Shown: positions 12,487 to 25,450 of the stretch, one piece after another | Position numbering within the stretch: position 1 is the stretch's first letter | Layout of the letters: each line of letters starts with the position of its first letter | Assembly: GCA_019022495.1 (NCBI GenBank) | Contig: JAFEKR010000004.1 | Coordinates: forward strand, 2,294,001 to 2,358,000 | Source: Epichloe hybrida | Taxonomy: Eukaryota > Ascomycota > Sordariomycetes > Hypocreales > Clavicipitaceae | Reading direction: 5' to 3' | Length of the DNA stretch: 64,000 nucleotides | Notes under the pieces: generated by a model | The model's input: only the letters and a program-made list of their open reading frames with translations | Databases searched by the model: none | Told to the model about the DNA's origin: nothing | Made by a program: the position numbers and the translations under genes

Positions 12487-12774
12487 TGTTAGTTACACCA
12501 AGGAACGTTACACTAGTGCGAAGGGGTTGAATTCAATGAAGTTAATGATAATAGCTAATAACTAAGAGAGAAGAGAAGAGGGAGAAGGAGAGGAATCTAG
12601 CTAGAAGAGAAAGTAGGCAAAAAGGGGGAAAAGTAAGGCTATAGTGTAATACCACTGCTAACGGAGTGGGGTAGCTTATAATGCGTCTAATCACATCGCG
12701 TGTATCCCTTTAGTGGCTTTACTCTTTAGCTATAGTTAAACTATCTATTATCTAAAGGTCTAAAGGAAGCTACA
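12487..12774 (-). repeat. CopB 3' LTR
   Basis: 288 bp. On the minus strand it reads TGTAGCTTCC to GTAACTAACA. Same length as the 5' LTR at 26194 and collinear with LTRs at 31502-31792 and 53133-53412. Confidence 0.9.
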
Positions 12775-12959
12775 CTAGCACTCTCTCTTTTCTTAGTGGC
12801 TAAAGGAGCCTAAAAACACAATAAAAATTAGATTAAAGGAAAGTGTATATAAGTAAATCCCTTAATAGGAATTTATAGTTCTTATTAGCTATTATGGCTT
12901 TAGTTATTCTAATTAACCTAGTTATTATAATCTATACCTACATGCCTATTATATTAATT

Positions 12960-13204
12960 CTCCCCTCTGCCTAACCTTATAGGTCTCTTAACCTATCCTT
13001 CTATATAAATCATTAATTTATTTAAATTAATTAAGGTTAAAAGGGCTAAATTTAGTAATGCCTTTGTTATTACATTAGCTAGATTGTCGCTGCTATTAAT
13101 CTATCTAACTTCATAGACTTCCCTTCTCTTATATAACTACTATAGGGCTATGATATTAATTATTAGCTACTTCTCTTTTATTATACCTAGCTTTATAAGG
13201 TATT
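12960..13204 (-). pseudogene. CopB RNase H, C-terminal part
   Basis: Minus-strand frame reads RREVYEVRW then INSSDNLANVITKAL, the classic end of fungal Copia polyproteins (D-N-x-A-D-x-x-T-K-A/P). The frame runs directly into the CopA insertion. Joining it to the frame that ends at 20356, after removing CopA and one GTATT copy, gives a continuous CTDSF...KLGIIKEK-LIINIIAL reading with only CpA-type stops. It is the DDE-free end of RT-RNase H and no longer functional. Confidence 0.88.
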
Positions 13205-14021
13205 TGTTAAAAATAAGACCTATTTTTAGCCCTTTCTAGTTAAAGGACCTTTCTATTACTAGCTTGCATTGCAAGCCTAACAGCTACACTGCAGCTGTTA
13301 ACGATCGCGAAGGTGGCTGTCAATGGCTACGTCGCAGCTGTTAACAGCTGCGACCGACCGTGTGGATGACTAATCCAAATCAATTGTTAATTGTGGATTA
13401 TTTAATTGCGTTATGACTATAAGCGCAGCTATATCTGCAGCGCCACTAGTAATTAGGTAAGCTAGGGTGACGTAAGCAAGTTACCCTATAGCTATATTTG
13501 ACAGCGATTTTCTCTTTAACTAGAGGTTATATAAAAGTCTTATATATAGCAAATTAAAGCTAGAAGATAGGGCTTTTATTTTATGTAGGAATATTTTTTA
13601 GACTAAAATTTGGTGCATATGGGTTGCTAGTTTGTATGGTAGTGAGTCAATTTTTTGGATTTTACATATAAATGAATTTTGCGGAAAATAAAAAGTGGCC
13701 CATAAGACCTCTTTAGCGGTCTGGATTTACCAATATAGTTAGTGGGTATATAAGAGGAAGAAGATCTTTTTAATCTAGCTAGATAGCTAGGCCTCTTAAT
13801 CTAATAGCCGCATTGCCTGTACAACGTCACTAAAATCAATTCTATTAGTATATAAGATATTGTAAAAGTTATCTAGATTAAATTCTATTAGTTAATAACT
13901 GCTGAAACCTTCTGTTACGTTACGTTAAATATTTTAACGTGGTGGTTCTACTAGTCCCTAACCGTAGAGCCGCACCTATACAGCTGTTACTAGCTGGCAA
14001 CTAGCTCCCTATATTTTAATA
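13205..14021 (+). repeat. CopA 5' LTR
   Basis: 817 bp starting TGTTAAAAATAAGACC. It contains a TATATAAGAGGAAGAAG stretch (about 13747-13763) that may be the core promoter. The terminal CA is mutated to TA. Confidence 0.93.
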
Positions 14022-14032
14022 GGTTATGAGCC
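14022..14032 (+). promoter_or_regulatory. CopA primer binding site (tRNA-Met anticodon arm)
   Basis: GGTTATGAGCC immediately after the LTR, identical to the truncated copy at 2329. It is complementary to a methionine tRNA anticodon arm. Confidence 0.65.
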
Positions 14033-14067
14033 TAGCCTATCACTATAAAATTCTTTCTAGTGCACTT

Positions 14068-14350
14068 TGCGTATGGTTACAGAAGACTTCCCTTCTATAA
14101 AACAGGAAGGACCTGCGAGATAGAAGTTATTCCCTTCTATAAAAAAGGAATCATTGTGGTTATAGAAGACTTCCCTTCTATAAAACAGGAAGCGCATGAG
14201 CGATACAGAAGCTTTCCCTTCTATAAAAAGGAAGTTCAGCGAGAATAGAAGCTTTTCCCTTCTATAAAAAGGAAATTCAGCGTGGATAGAAGCTTTTCCC
14301 TTCTATAAAAAGGAATTTCAGTACGAATAGAAGACTTCCCTTCTATAAAA
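14068..14350 (+). repeat. CopA leader tandem repeats (seven units)
   Basis: Seven units centred on TTCCCTTCTATAAAA with GGAA blocks, one more than in the copy at 2381. The extra unit lies third in order (with GAAGCGCATGAGCGATA). The array ends 8 bp before the gag ATG. The apparent open frame across it is a by-product of the repeat. Confidence 0.85.
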
Positions 14351-14357
14351 TTAGAAG

Positions 14358-15590
14358 ATGGCTACCAATTAACAAGGTCAGGGACCTCTAGTCCCTGATC
14401 TTAGTGAGCAAGAGGTTCTAAATAACTAGCTAAAAGAGCAGGTTATTAGATAACAAAATGCTATCGATCTAGTAATACAGAAGCTAGAGTCCTTAACCTT
14501 AGCTATTAATGATAGACCTATGGAGGGTGTGGAAGCTACTAAGCCTGCTAGTTAGCAGCAAGTTCAACAGCCTATTTAGCAAGATAAGGCCCCTGAATCT
14601 AGCTCTGTACAAGCTGCCTTTAATAATTCGATTATTAAGGAATTTAATAAGAGGGTTTATAGCTTCCCTAAGACTGCTAAGCTTAAAGGAGCTGAAAATT
14701 TCGATTAATGGAAACAAGCCCTAGCTATCCAATTTAGAGCTTTAGGCATGCCTAATTTTCTAGATAATCCGGATATTTCTAGGGCGCTAGGGGACACTAA
14801 CCAAGCTATTATCCTAATGTTACTAAGGGATAGTTATACGGAAGACCCCCAAGCCGCTATAACTTAGCAAAAATAACCTAAAGAAGCCTATAATTTACTT
14901 GTATGGCAGTATTCACATAGCGTTAAAATCCAGAGGGGGTCCCTATATTCTGAATTTTATAACCTGAATTTTCATGGATTTAAGGGGACTTTAGAAGCCT
15001 TTAATGCAGTCTTTAATAATCTACTAGCTAGATTATTGATTTTAGGGGTCTTAATTAATCCTATAGATTAGGTTAATTAATATCTTTAATCCCTAAAATT
15101 AACCTTCCCTTAGTGGGCTAAGAGGCAATGATTTAGCATGCGTACGAATAGGGCTATAGGGGTCCCCCTAGAAGCCCTAAATCTTAAATTCCTAATGGTA
15201 GACCTTCTAGCTGAATAGAGGGATAAGTTATTTACGGTAGCCAAAGCCCTGAATTATAGGGCTAAAGACTTAGAAAAGGGTGCTAAAGACAAGGAAAAGG
15301 CCCCTAAAGGTTAGAAGAAGAAGAAAGAAGGCTCTGAAGAAAATAAGGGCTTTTCTAATTCTAATAAGAAGAAAAAGAAGCAAAAGGGTTAAAAATCAGA
15401 TAAAAAGGATACTAAAGAACTTATAGAATGTTCTTTTATACTAGGAAATTATAACCTTTCTAATGGAGCACTTAATCCGTATAAGAAACCTAGTAATTAT
15501 AAGACTAGTTATAAGAGCTCTAGCGATAGTAGCTCTAATTCTAGCTCTAGTGATTCGGATGATGAAAAACAAGAAATTAATACCTTAAAT
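14358..15590 (+). pseudogene. CopA gag (RIP-disrupted)
   Basis: Starts at ATG 14358 just after the leader array (MATN then TAA). The frame reads through about 400 codons with stops at former Gln/Trp codons. A poly-lysine segment lies at about 15313-15400 and a Ser/Asp-rich linker at about 15525-15575. No zinc knuckle is readable. Gag would form the virus-like particle of the retrotransposon. Confidence 0.78.
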
Positions 15591-18500
15591 GGTTTTAATT
15601 ATTATAGTAAAGATATAAAAAAGGCCCTATTATATAATATAGGTTTAACTGTATATATAGTTAATTCTAGGGAGGTCTTTAGGGATTATACCCCTTTTAG
15701 GAAGGGGGAATCTAACCCTATTATAACTAGTGGTGGCCCTATTTATCCTAAGGGTTATGGTAGTGCTGTTTTTGAGGTCTTATATTAAAAGAAACCTAAT
15801 AAATATAGGACCTTAGTGCTAAAGGATGCTCTATATTTTCCTTAGCTTAATGTTAATATAGTTAGTGGCCTTATTCACTATATATCTGGCAGTTGCTTTA
15901 TAAAAAACTATCTTTATCTTAAAGATAGGTCTTGTATTGCTGCCCTAGATATAGTAAAACATGGTTTTTTCTTTTACGTTAAAAACCAATCTACACTAAC
16001 GTTACATAAAGGGCCCTATAAAAAATCTCATTATATCTAACCTTTTACCTATGCTAACTTTAGGGGTTATAGCTATCCGATTAGCTACCCTATAGAGGTT
16101 TAAATTCCCTCTAAAAAGCTGGATTAGGCTTCTGATTTGGATGAAATCGCTGAAATCGACAAAGATAATGATATTGAAGAAGTCATACGGGATGATTTAG
16201 GGGATTTAGTCCCTTCTCTAACGCCTATAGCCCTAGGCTAGGTCCCTTATAAATCTAAAGAAATAGATTTAGGGGTGTTAGAGGGCCTTAGTGGAGGAAA
16301 AAGGTCCCTAATACCTCCCTAAGAGGCCTGTGGTTCTTAAGGGGCCTAGCAGGGGACTAACGGAGAGGGCCCTAATCTAGACCCGAATCTAGACCCTAAT
16401 TTAGGCCCTAAAGACCTTTAATATTAAAAGTTACTAGAACTAGCTAGCCTATGGCATGTATGATTAGGGCACCTAGGGCTTCCTTTGCTAAAGAAAATAA
16501 GCCTTATAACTAAAGGAATCCCTGATTTTTCTAAAATTAAGGATAAAGACTTTAAATGTATAGCTTGTGATTAATCTAAGGCAGTTAGAAGACCTAGGAA
16601 ATTAGCTATCCCTAACCCCCTTAGAGCTCTAGATTAAATAGAGGGGGATACGCTAAAAATTAGCCCTGTACTGTATAATAAACAGTTAATTTGCTTATTT
16701 CTAGTTGATTGAAAAACTAGATATAAGTGGGTGTTTTTATTACTAAATAAGGAAGGCCTAACTGTTTATAGGGCTATTAAGGGCTTCTTTAGAGGGCTTA
16801 AAAATTAACTAGGTTAATATCCTAGGCACCTTCACTTTAATGGGGGCTAAGAAATCGATTCTAGTTATTAAACCTAGTTAAATTCTAAAGGGATTAAATT
16901 TATAACTTCTAGTCCCTATATCTATAAGCAAAATGGATTAGCAGAGCGTTCTATTTGTACTATTCTAGATTGATTAAGGGCTACTATCTAGTGGGCAAAA
17001 TTACCCTTATATCTATGGTGTTTTGTATTACCTATAGTTGTTAACTTAGTTAATATAACTGCTAATACCATAAAGGATAAAAGCCCTGAATAACTGCTAG
17101 CTAGGGAGCTAAATCAGCCCTGTATGACTGATATTAGCAGTATTAGAGCTATAGGATCTCACTATGAGATTTTAATCCCCCTGGAAAAACGACCTAAAGC
17201 CTAGAAGTTAGCAGCTAGGACTATCCCTAGAAGGTTATTAGCTACACTAGGTTCTAACACCTATCTAGTGTATATCCCCTCTAAAAGGCTAGTTATAAAG
17301 ACTAGCTTTATTAAGATTATAGAGCCTATAGGTCCTGTCTCTAAAGGATTACCTAGGCTTTCTATAGGGGATAACCCTTTAGAGGGGGAAAATGATTTAG
17401 AAGATTAGGATCTAAATTAAGGTTTAAAGGATTACCCTATAGACAACATAGGAGGTCCCCCTATAGGTTAAGAAAAACACCCTATAGGGCCTGTATAACC
17501 CCCTAAGGAACTGATTCTAGAGGCCTTAGAGGAGGCCACGCCTGTAACTTCCCTAGGAAATCAGATTTCGACTCTGGACCTTGATTTTGATAAATTACTG
17601 ACTTCGACCCTAATTTTGACCCTATGGATGTTAATATTAGTTCCCTTTCTTCTCTAGATTTTATAAAAGAAATTTGCTTTAAGGTATAGGAGAAGCTAAA
17701 GGAAAACAACCCTAATAGCCCTAAACCTAAGACCTGGAAGCAAGCTATATCTAGCCCTAAAAGGGATAAATAGATAGAAGCTACGTGTAAGGAATACGAA
17801 TAGCTTCTAAAGGCTAGTACTTTTAAATTTATAGGGAAAGACTAAGTACCTAAGGGCTGAAAAGTACTAAAGAATAGGCTTGTTTATAAGCTTAAAAAGG
17901 ATAAAGAAAATAATCCTTTAAAATACAAGGCCTAACTCGTTGCTAAGGGATTTATGCAAATTGAAGGTCTAGATTATCTAGAGACCTTTACAGCCACAAG
18001 CATTCCCCCTAGCTAGAGGATTTTACTAGCCCTAGTGGCTTGGAATAACTAGGAAATCGAATAGGTTGATTTTATAGGAGCTTTTCTTAATAGTAAGCTA
18101 TAATAATAGATTTATATGGTTATTCTAGACGGATTTATCGAATTCCTTGAAGCAAATCCTAAATTAGCTAAAAGTTTTAGCTATAAACCTTCTAAAGATT
18201 AAGTAATTTTATTATAGAAATCTTTATATAGCCTAAAACAGAGCTTAAGGGAGTGGCAATAAGCACTAATTATAGTGCTAAAGTCCCTAGGATTTAGCCC
18301 TCTAATTTCTAACCTAGCTATATTCTATAATTCCTCTACTAAAACCTTTATTATTACATATGTGGATGATTGTCTTCTAATTAGACTGGATTTACGTTAT
18401 ATCTAAAGACTTAAAAAGGAACTTTATAAAGTCTATCTAATAGAAGATAGGGGGCTAGCTAAATTCTTCTTAGGGGTTTAAATTATACAAGATAGACCTA

Positions 18501-19330
18501 ATAGGGTCCTGAAAATTTATTAATCTTAGTATATCTTAGAGGCTTTAAATTAATTTAATATGCTAGATAGTAAGCCTATTAGCATACCTCTTTAGCTAGG
18601 CGTTTTAGCTACGTAGACTACTAAGCTTTTAATAGCTAGCGAAATTAAGTTTTATTAGTGTATTGTAGGGACTATAATGTACCTAATGTTACTTACAAGG
18701 CTAGACATGGCCTTTACACTTTAGTGGCTATCTATAGCACTAGCTAGGCCCTATATAGAGCACCTAAAAGCAGCTAAAAACCTGCTTAGGTACTTATTAG
18801 GGACTAAATTCCTTGCTATAATTTATAGGGGAGACCCTAAAGGTATAGCTAGCAAAAGCCTAATAGGTTATTGCGATAGTGATTTTATAGGGGATAAAAA
18901 GACCTCTAAATTAACCTATGCTTATCTATTTAAGCTAGCTAGTGGACTTATTAGCTGGAAATTAAAGAAAGCTAGTATAATAGCTGTATTAACATTAGAA
19001 GCTAAAGCTAACACTATCTGCGAGACCTTCCGGGAGCTATAGTGGCTTTAGGGCTTATTTAAGGAGCTAAAAACCCCTATTTCTCCCCCTATCCAGATAT
19101 ATTGCAATAATTAAGGTGCTATAACCACTGCCTATAACCCTGCCTTATATAGCTATATAAAGCATACCTTGCTAAAGTTTAACTATATTAGGCAATAGGT
19201 TTTAGAGGGTTTAGCTAAGATTGAATATCTAGATACAAAGTTAATGCTTGCAAATGGCCTAACGAAACCGTTATCTAGGCCTCTTTATTAGGCTTTTATT
19301 AGGCTCTTAGGGCTTAATAATCACTAAAAA
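15591..19330 (+). pseudogene. CopA pol: protease, integrase, RT, RNase H (RIP-disrupted)
   Basis: The protease region at about 15630 reads LLYNIGLTVYIVN (active D-T-G lost). Integrase spans about 16540-17200, including the KQNGLAERS box (16927-16953) that precedes the catalytic Glu region. RT spans about 17790-18600: KNRLVYKLK, then LVAKGF, SLYSLKQS, and an intact YVDD at 18359-18370. RNase H spans about 18840-19320 with IGYCDSDF and an ANGLTKPLSRPL end. Despite the conserved catalytic box, dozens of in-frame TAA/TAG codons prevent translation. Some frame changes are needed, so indels exist as well as RIP changes. Confidence 0.88.
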
Positions 19331-19525
19331 CCAATAACTAAATCCCTTTAATAGGGAACTAAAAACAACGCTAAAAAGGGAGCTATATTTAACAATAGCT
19401 AGGAATTTAAAAGGGGGTCTTTTATCTTTTCCTATTTTTCCCTTTTATTTGTTTTTATCTAAAAGTTCTTGTTTACCCTATATCACTTTATACGCTTTTA
19501 ATTAGCTTATACGTAATTCTTTTAT

Positions 19526-19533
19526 AGAGGGGG
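19526..19533 (+). promoter_or_regulatory. CopA polypurine tract
   Basis: AGAGGGGG directly before the 3' LTR start TGTTAAAAAT, in the position where plus-strand DNA synthesis is primed in LTR elements. Confidence 0.8.
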
Positions 19534-20350
19534 TGTTAAAAATAAGACCTATTTTTAGCCCTTTCTAGTTAAAGGACCTTTCTATTACTAGCTTGCATTA
19601 CAAGCCTAATAGCTACACTGTAGCTATTAACGGTCGCGAAGGTAGCTATTAATAGCTACGTCATAGCTAATTACCGCTGCGACTAACCGTGTGGATAACT
19701 AATCCGAATTAATTGTTAATTGTGGATTATTTAATTGCGTTATAGCTACAAGCGTAGCTATATCCGCAGCGCTACTAGTAATTAGGTAAGCTAGGGTGAC
19801 GTAAGTAAGTTACCCTATAGCTATCTTTAATAGCGATTTTCTCTTTAACTAGAGGTTATATAAAAGTCTTATATATAGCAAATTAAAGCTAGAAGATAGG
19901 GCTTTTATTTTATATAGGAATATTTTTTAGACTAAAATTTAGTGCATATAGGTTGCTAGTTTGTATAGTAGTAAGTTGATTTTTTGGATTTTACATATAA
20001 ATGAATTTTGCGGAAAATAAAAAGTAGCCTATAAGACCTCTTTAGCAATCCGGATTCACTAATATAGTTAGTGAGTATATGAGAGGAAGAAGATCTTTTT
20101 AATCTAGCTAGATAGCTAGGCCTCTTAATCTAACAGCCGCATTGCCTGTATAATGTCACTAAAATCAATTCTATTAGTATATAAGATATTGTAAAAGTTA
20201 TCTAGATTGAATTCTATTAGTTAATAACTGCCGAAACCTTCCGTTGCGTTGCGTTAAATATTTTAACGTGGTGGTTCTACTAGTCCCCGACCGTAGAGCC
20301 GCACCTGTATAGCTGTTGCCAGCCGGCAACTAGCTCCCTACATTTCAATA
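19534..20350 (+). repeat. CopA 3' LTR
   Basis: 817 bp, same length as the 5' LTR. It differs from it by many C/T and G/A changes, so the two LTRs have been mutated independently. Confidence 0.93.
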
Positions 20351-20355
20351 GTATT

Positions 20356-23300
20356 TATATAATAAGAAAGAGTCCGTACAGAGAATTATTAGGATCTAAG
20401 GTATCTTTAATTAGTCTATGATTATTTAAAGGGTTATAGATATTGCGTACGCGATATTAGCACCTTAAACTATACTATATAGCTTAGATATAAGTGCGCT
20501 ATAGGTTATATGCTTGCTTTTTATAGAGCTATACGTAATAATATTCCCTTTTAAGATAAAGGTATTGTTCTCCTTTATTACTTTATTACTAATTACAATA
20601 ATGTATCTAATCTATGAACTTAGATCTTTGTTATTAGTAAGGGACTTATCTACAAATATAAAGAGCTTTGTTTCTTTAAGAGTTAAGGGGATATACTATA
20701 ATCCCTACTACTAATGCTTAATTTGCCACTTAAGGCGTTTATTAAGTTATAAGATATTATTAGCAGAGGGTTCTTAGTGTTATGCGGCAATTAACAGGTT
20801 ATATAATGCCTCTAGTTAATAGACTATTACAATGTAACTTCCTTAGGCTCTTTACTTTATATAATCTTACCTTACTATTAGTAATTAAGGGTTAATTTCC
20901 TTAATCTTCTAACTTTAGCCCTTTTAGGTTAAGGTTAGGGAGTTATTAGCATTTTAGGTTAAGATATAGCTATTAAAGATAAGGGGATTTATAGTTATAA
21001 GGCATTATTTTTCTTTAGCTATAAACTTCGCCTTCTAGAGCTCTTTTTCTTCTTTCTTAAAGAAGTTATTATTACTAAGGCCTAGCGTATTATCTATTTA
21101 TATCCTTACAATGCTAAAGAGGTTTTTATTATTTAGGGCCGTGATTAGTAAGTAAGCATTGTATATTAAGGTTATTATATTAAGATTATCCCTATAGTAG
21201 CAAAAATATATTACCTACTAGTGGGTTCTAGCCTCTACAATCCTATAGAGGGGCTTAATAACCTCTATTATTATGCCTTTTGGAAAGAGGTATATAATCT
21301 GCTTTAGTAACTTTATAATAATTAGCCTATTTAGGGTTATTTAGGATTAAACATAAGCTTATATAATATCTTATAGCTAAAGGTAAATTCCCTTTTACTT
21401 TAATAATAGAGTAAGGGCTATAATAATCCATTAGCTTAATCGCTATATTGTTAGCAATTAGGTTAAGATAGCCTCTTTTCCTCTATTATTATGCCCTTGC
21501 ATAATAAGGCGTAATTTCTTATATAGTGTTTTAGTGCCTTTACCTTTAATCTCTTAGACTATATAAGAATTAAAGATCTAGTAGCCTTTATGCTTTACTA
21601 GATTAAATATTATAAATCTAAACACATTATAAGCTTATAATACATTAATCTTAGCTTAATTAGATTATTTAAAGGGGCTCCTTAAGGTTATAATCTTTCC
21701 CTCTTAGTAAAGTTAAAGGGCAAGGTTTTAGTTAGCCTTTTCTTTTACTATAAGAAATACTATATTTAGCACTCCTCTAGCTATAATCTCCTTAATTAAT
21801 GCTTTCTCTTAGTCTTTATTAATAAATATAAGGGGTTTTATAAGTCTAATAAGCTCCTTAGGATTATAAACCTAGGCCCTAGTTACCTTTGCTTTTACTT
21901 CCTTAAGGCTACTAGCTTTATAGCTTCCTATAAGGGTAGCTTTAGTTACCTTAAGGCTTACTATAAGTTCTTTAACTCTATAGCTTCTTATAGGATTACC
22001 TTTAGTCTTAATAGCCTCTATAGGCTTCTTTATACCCTTATTAATAAAGAATTAAACTATAAGGTTTTTCCTTAGCTTTCTTTGCTTTCTCTTAACTAGT
22101 GTCTTTTTCTTTTCTTTCTTTACCTTATTACCCTTTATAAGTAGCTTATTCCCCTAGGCTCTCTTAGCCCTTTCTTATAATAGGACTATAGTATTAAAGG
22201 GGGCTATAGCGTAGGAAGGGGCTATATTATAGGTAAGGACCTCTAGGCCTAGGTTATGCTCCCTAATATCTTAAAGGCTTTGCTTATTAGCCCTTATATA
22301 CTATAAGTCCTTATAGTATAGCTTTACTACTATAAAGCAAAACTTAGCTAGGCTATAGGGCATCTTAACTATATAGGTCTCCCTATTAGTAGCTAATAGC
22401 TTATAAGGGCTATACTATTTGCCTTTTTCTCTCTATATATATATATTAGCCTATAGTAATAGCTAATATATTAGCAATGTGTTAGGGCTATTCTAAGCGC
22501 TAAGGGCCTTATAAACTTACCTCTTAGCTAGGTAATAGCAGACTTTATTAGTTACTTTCTAAATTACTTTAGCTTATTAAATAATAGAGACACTTAGTAA
22601 TAACTTATCTATTATCTATAGGTAAGCTCTAAAGACTAGTAAGGTTAGCATAAGGCTATTAAGGCTTACTAAGTTATTAATAGCTTTAATAGCTATCTAG
22701 AGTTACTACTTAGGAGTAATTTCCTTACTAATTAAGTCTATAATAATATTATAAGCCTAGTAAAGAGGTCTATAATATCTCTTAACCTTTCTAATGCTAT
22801 TATAGGCTTTAATAAGTATCTTATTAATATTAATTAACATTAAGCAAGCATAATACCTAAATTTAGCTAAGGTAAAGTTATTACTAGCATTATAAATAAT
22901 CTAGTCTAGAGAGCCTAGATATGTATTAATCTAGCACTCTCTAATTATATCCTAGATATTATAAGCTTTTTACTTCTTAGGGTTAAGGAATTAGGCTACT
23001 TAAAATAAGGTTACTAAATTAATAACATAAAGGACTAGCTAGCTATTAATCTATATAATATTAATAATAATCTTATAGTTAAAGTTATAGTTATCTTTAA
23101 GGGAGAATTTAAACTAGCTAAGGGCTTTTCTATTTATCTAATAATAGTAATAGACTTTAGTTAGCTTCTTAATTACATAACGTTTAATATTATAACTAGC
23201 TTATTAAAGAATCTTTATAAGCTATTAAATTAAGGGATAACTAAACCTTTAGTAAAGTTAATAAATCTCTCCTTCTAATAGGTAAAAAGCAGCGGTTTCT

Positions 23301-25450
23301 CTTGCCTCTAGAAGCTACTAAGGGTAGCCTTATTTACGTATAATAAGTATAGTCTTATTATTTTAAATTAATATATTAGTAAGGTTATTAATCTTAACCT
23401 TTATTTTATCTATATTAGTAAGGGAAAAGAGAAAGGGTGTAGTAGTATTAAGGATATAGAAGTTAATTTAGCTAAGCTTTATAGGTATATAGATAACGCT
23501 ATGTGTTATTACTAATCTAGCACTAAAGCAAATAACTTCTAGGTTATAGGGTTTAATTATTAATAATAGCATTAATCTTAGCAAGGCTTTAGCTTATGCT
23601 AGACTAGTAGTTAATTAGCCTAAGGCTCCTATATCTAGTATAATTCCTCTAAAGATCTCTTTAGAATAGTATCCTTTAGAGGTATAATAAATTAAATTAT
23701 CTTTATTAAAAGCCTCTTTAAGGTATAGCTCTTACTTAAGCAAGGTATATTAAAAAGCTTAATTCTTAAGCATTATAAGGATATTAATATTATCTATTAT
23801 TTATAATCCTACGTAGAAGAATTATATAATGCTAAGTTATACCTTTAATAATAGCTTTTTCTTAATATTATTATTACTATTATCTTAGTCCTAAGTAAAG
23901 GCCTTAAGCTATATTTCCTAGTCTTCTATTTTCTCTTCCTTATTACTATTATTTCCTTTAAATAAAGCAAGAAATACCTAAAACTTCTTCTCTATAGGAG
24001 GTAAATAATAGTTCTTACTAGCTTACTACCTCTCTTTCTCTTTTTAATATTTAGTATTAGTATAGTTTAATAACTAGTAGCTACTCTTAATATAGATAAA
24101 GTATTACTTAGGTTATCTAGAGTTACTATAATAACCTCCTTTTCCTTAGTCTCTTTAATTTTATTAGCTATATTAGCAGTCTATAAACATTATCTCTAAT
24201 AGGTCTTTATCTTAATGCTAGTAATATTAGTTACTCCTTACACTACTCTCTATAATTATAATTAATTTATAAAGGTTACTAGTAAGGTTCTTAAAGCCTA
24301 GTGTGTGTATATACTTTATTACCTAATATTTAGGGATACTAAAGACTATATTTAAGGTCTGCTTATAAAGCTCTATATTCACTGTATTAAAGGGGTATAG
24401 CCCTCTATAAACTCTTTTTAAGGTAGTTAATAAAATCTTAAGGCACTTAAGCTTACTCTTATTAGGGTTTTATATAATAATATTTTTAAGGGTTATATTA
24501 CTTTACTTATAGCAATAGAACTATTAATTACTTTCTATTTTAAATTATTAATAGATATTTATAATTATCTCTTTATAAGAGAGGTTCTTACTAGTAAGGT
24601 AATTAAGAAAGTGCTATTTAGTATTTCCTATTAATATAATAGGGAATGCTTTACTAAAATATAACTTAGGGAGGTTAATCTAGTTACACTTACTCTTAAA
24701 GAGCGTAAGTTTTAGTAAGAGAAAGTTATATAGCTTCTTACTATAGTAGTTACTATCCTTATATATCTTTATAAGCTTAGATATTTTCTTTATAATTTAC
24801 TTATTAGAAGGAAGGTATTAGGGAGGGAAATTAAACTATTAAGGGTTAAGCTCCTAATATAACTAAGATTATTATAGGGGTTCTTATAGAGAATATAGTA
24901 ATTATTCCCTTTAGGAGCTAGGAATATTAGGCAAGGTCTTTGTAATAGTAGCCTATAGAGGTTATATTTAAGGTAGTTTAGAGGATCTTAACCTTTCTTC
25001 TAGCTAATAAGGCATTAAGGTTTAATAAAGCACTTCTTTAAGTAATACTAGGATTAGATATCCTAGGCCTTATTTAATAAGAACACTATAATCTTATAAA
25101 GAGTTACATAGCTCTCTTATAATATCCTTATTTACTCTTTTAAAGGTATCCTTAAACTAGCCTTTAAAGTCCTCTTAGAATAATTCCTAGAGGTTATTAT
25201 CTCTCTAGCCCTAACGCTTACTAAGGTTAATAAACCCTATAATATAATTATTAAGCTTAGGCTATATAGTAGTCTTAGGATCTAGATTATTAGATTCTTT
25301 TTAATCTCTTATAAGCTTACTAGTAAGTGATTATAAATATAGCAGGAGTTTATTCTCTTAAGGTCTTTTAAGGATAGTTATCTTTAAAGATACTTATAAG
25401 GGTTTAGAGAAAAGGGGCGTGTTTTAGGGAGTGCCCCTTATTATTCTTTT
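20356..25450 (-). pseudogene. CopB gag-pol, main part (RIP-disrupted)
   Basis: Minus-strand frames read a fungal Copia polyprotein. RNase H start near 20620-20760 reads KLFIFVDKSLTNNKDLSS. RT at about 21060-21330 reads EVIKPLYRIVEARTH and an IDNT box at about 21086-21100 in place of the TDDT catalytic motif of this fungal group. Upstream (22000-25400) is degraded integrase, protease and gag; domain borders are not readable by eye. Gag sequence around 25090-25140 matches the partial copy at 54530-54580. The 3' end of RNase H continues at 13204 on the other side of CopA. Confidence 0.82.

Larger units (their letters stand above)
13205..20350 (+). mobile_element. CopA Copia retrotransposon, complete (7146 bp)
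   Basis: 5' LTR 13205-14021 and 3' LTR 19534-20350 are both 817 bp. Flanks are GTATT at 13200-13204 and GTATT at 20351-20355. Interior order is primer site, leader repeats, gag, protease, integrase, RT, RNase H, which is Ty1/Copia order. It sits inside CopB in the opposite orientation and is therefore younger than CopB. Confidence 0.96.

Noticed and set aside
12487..12774. Independent 288-bp MITE with AGTGT ends (also at 26194, 31502, 53133)
   Set aside because: The four copies are the LTRs of CopB: the TSD CTTTA lies outside the pair at 12487 and 26481 and a Copia polyprotein lies between.
14499..14724. Opposing 70-codon frames over CopA gag (also 2791-2985)
   Set aside because: They are out-of-frame shadows of gag; the gag frame itself is collinear with Copia proteins through its stops.
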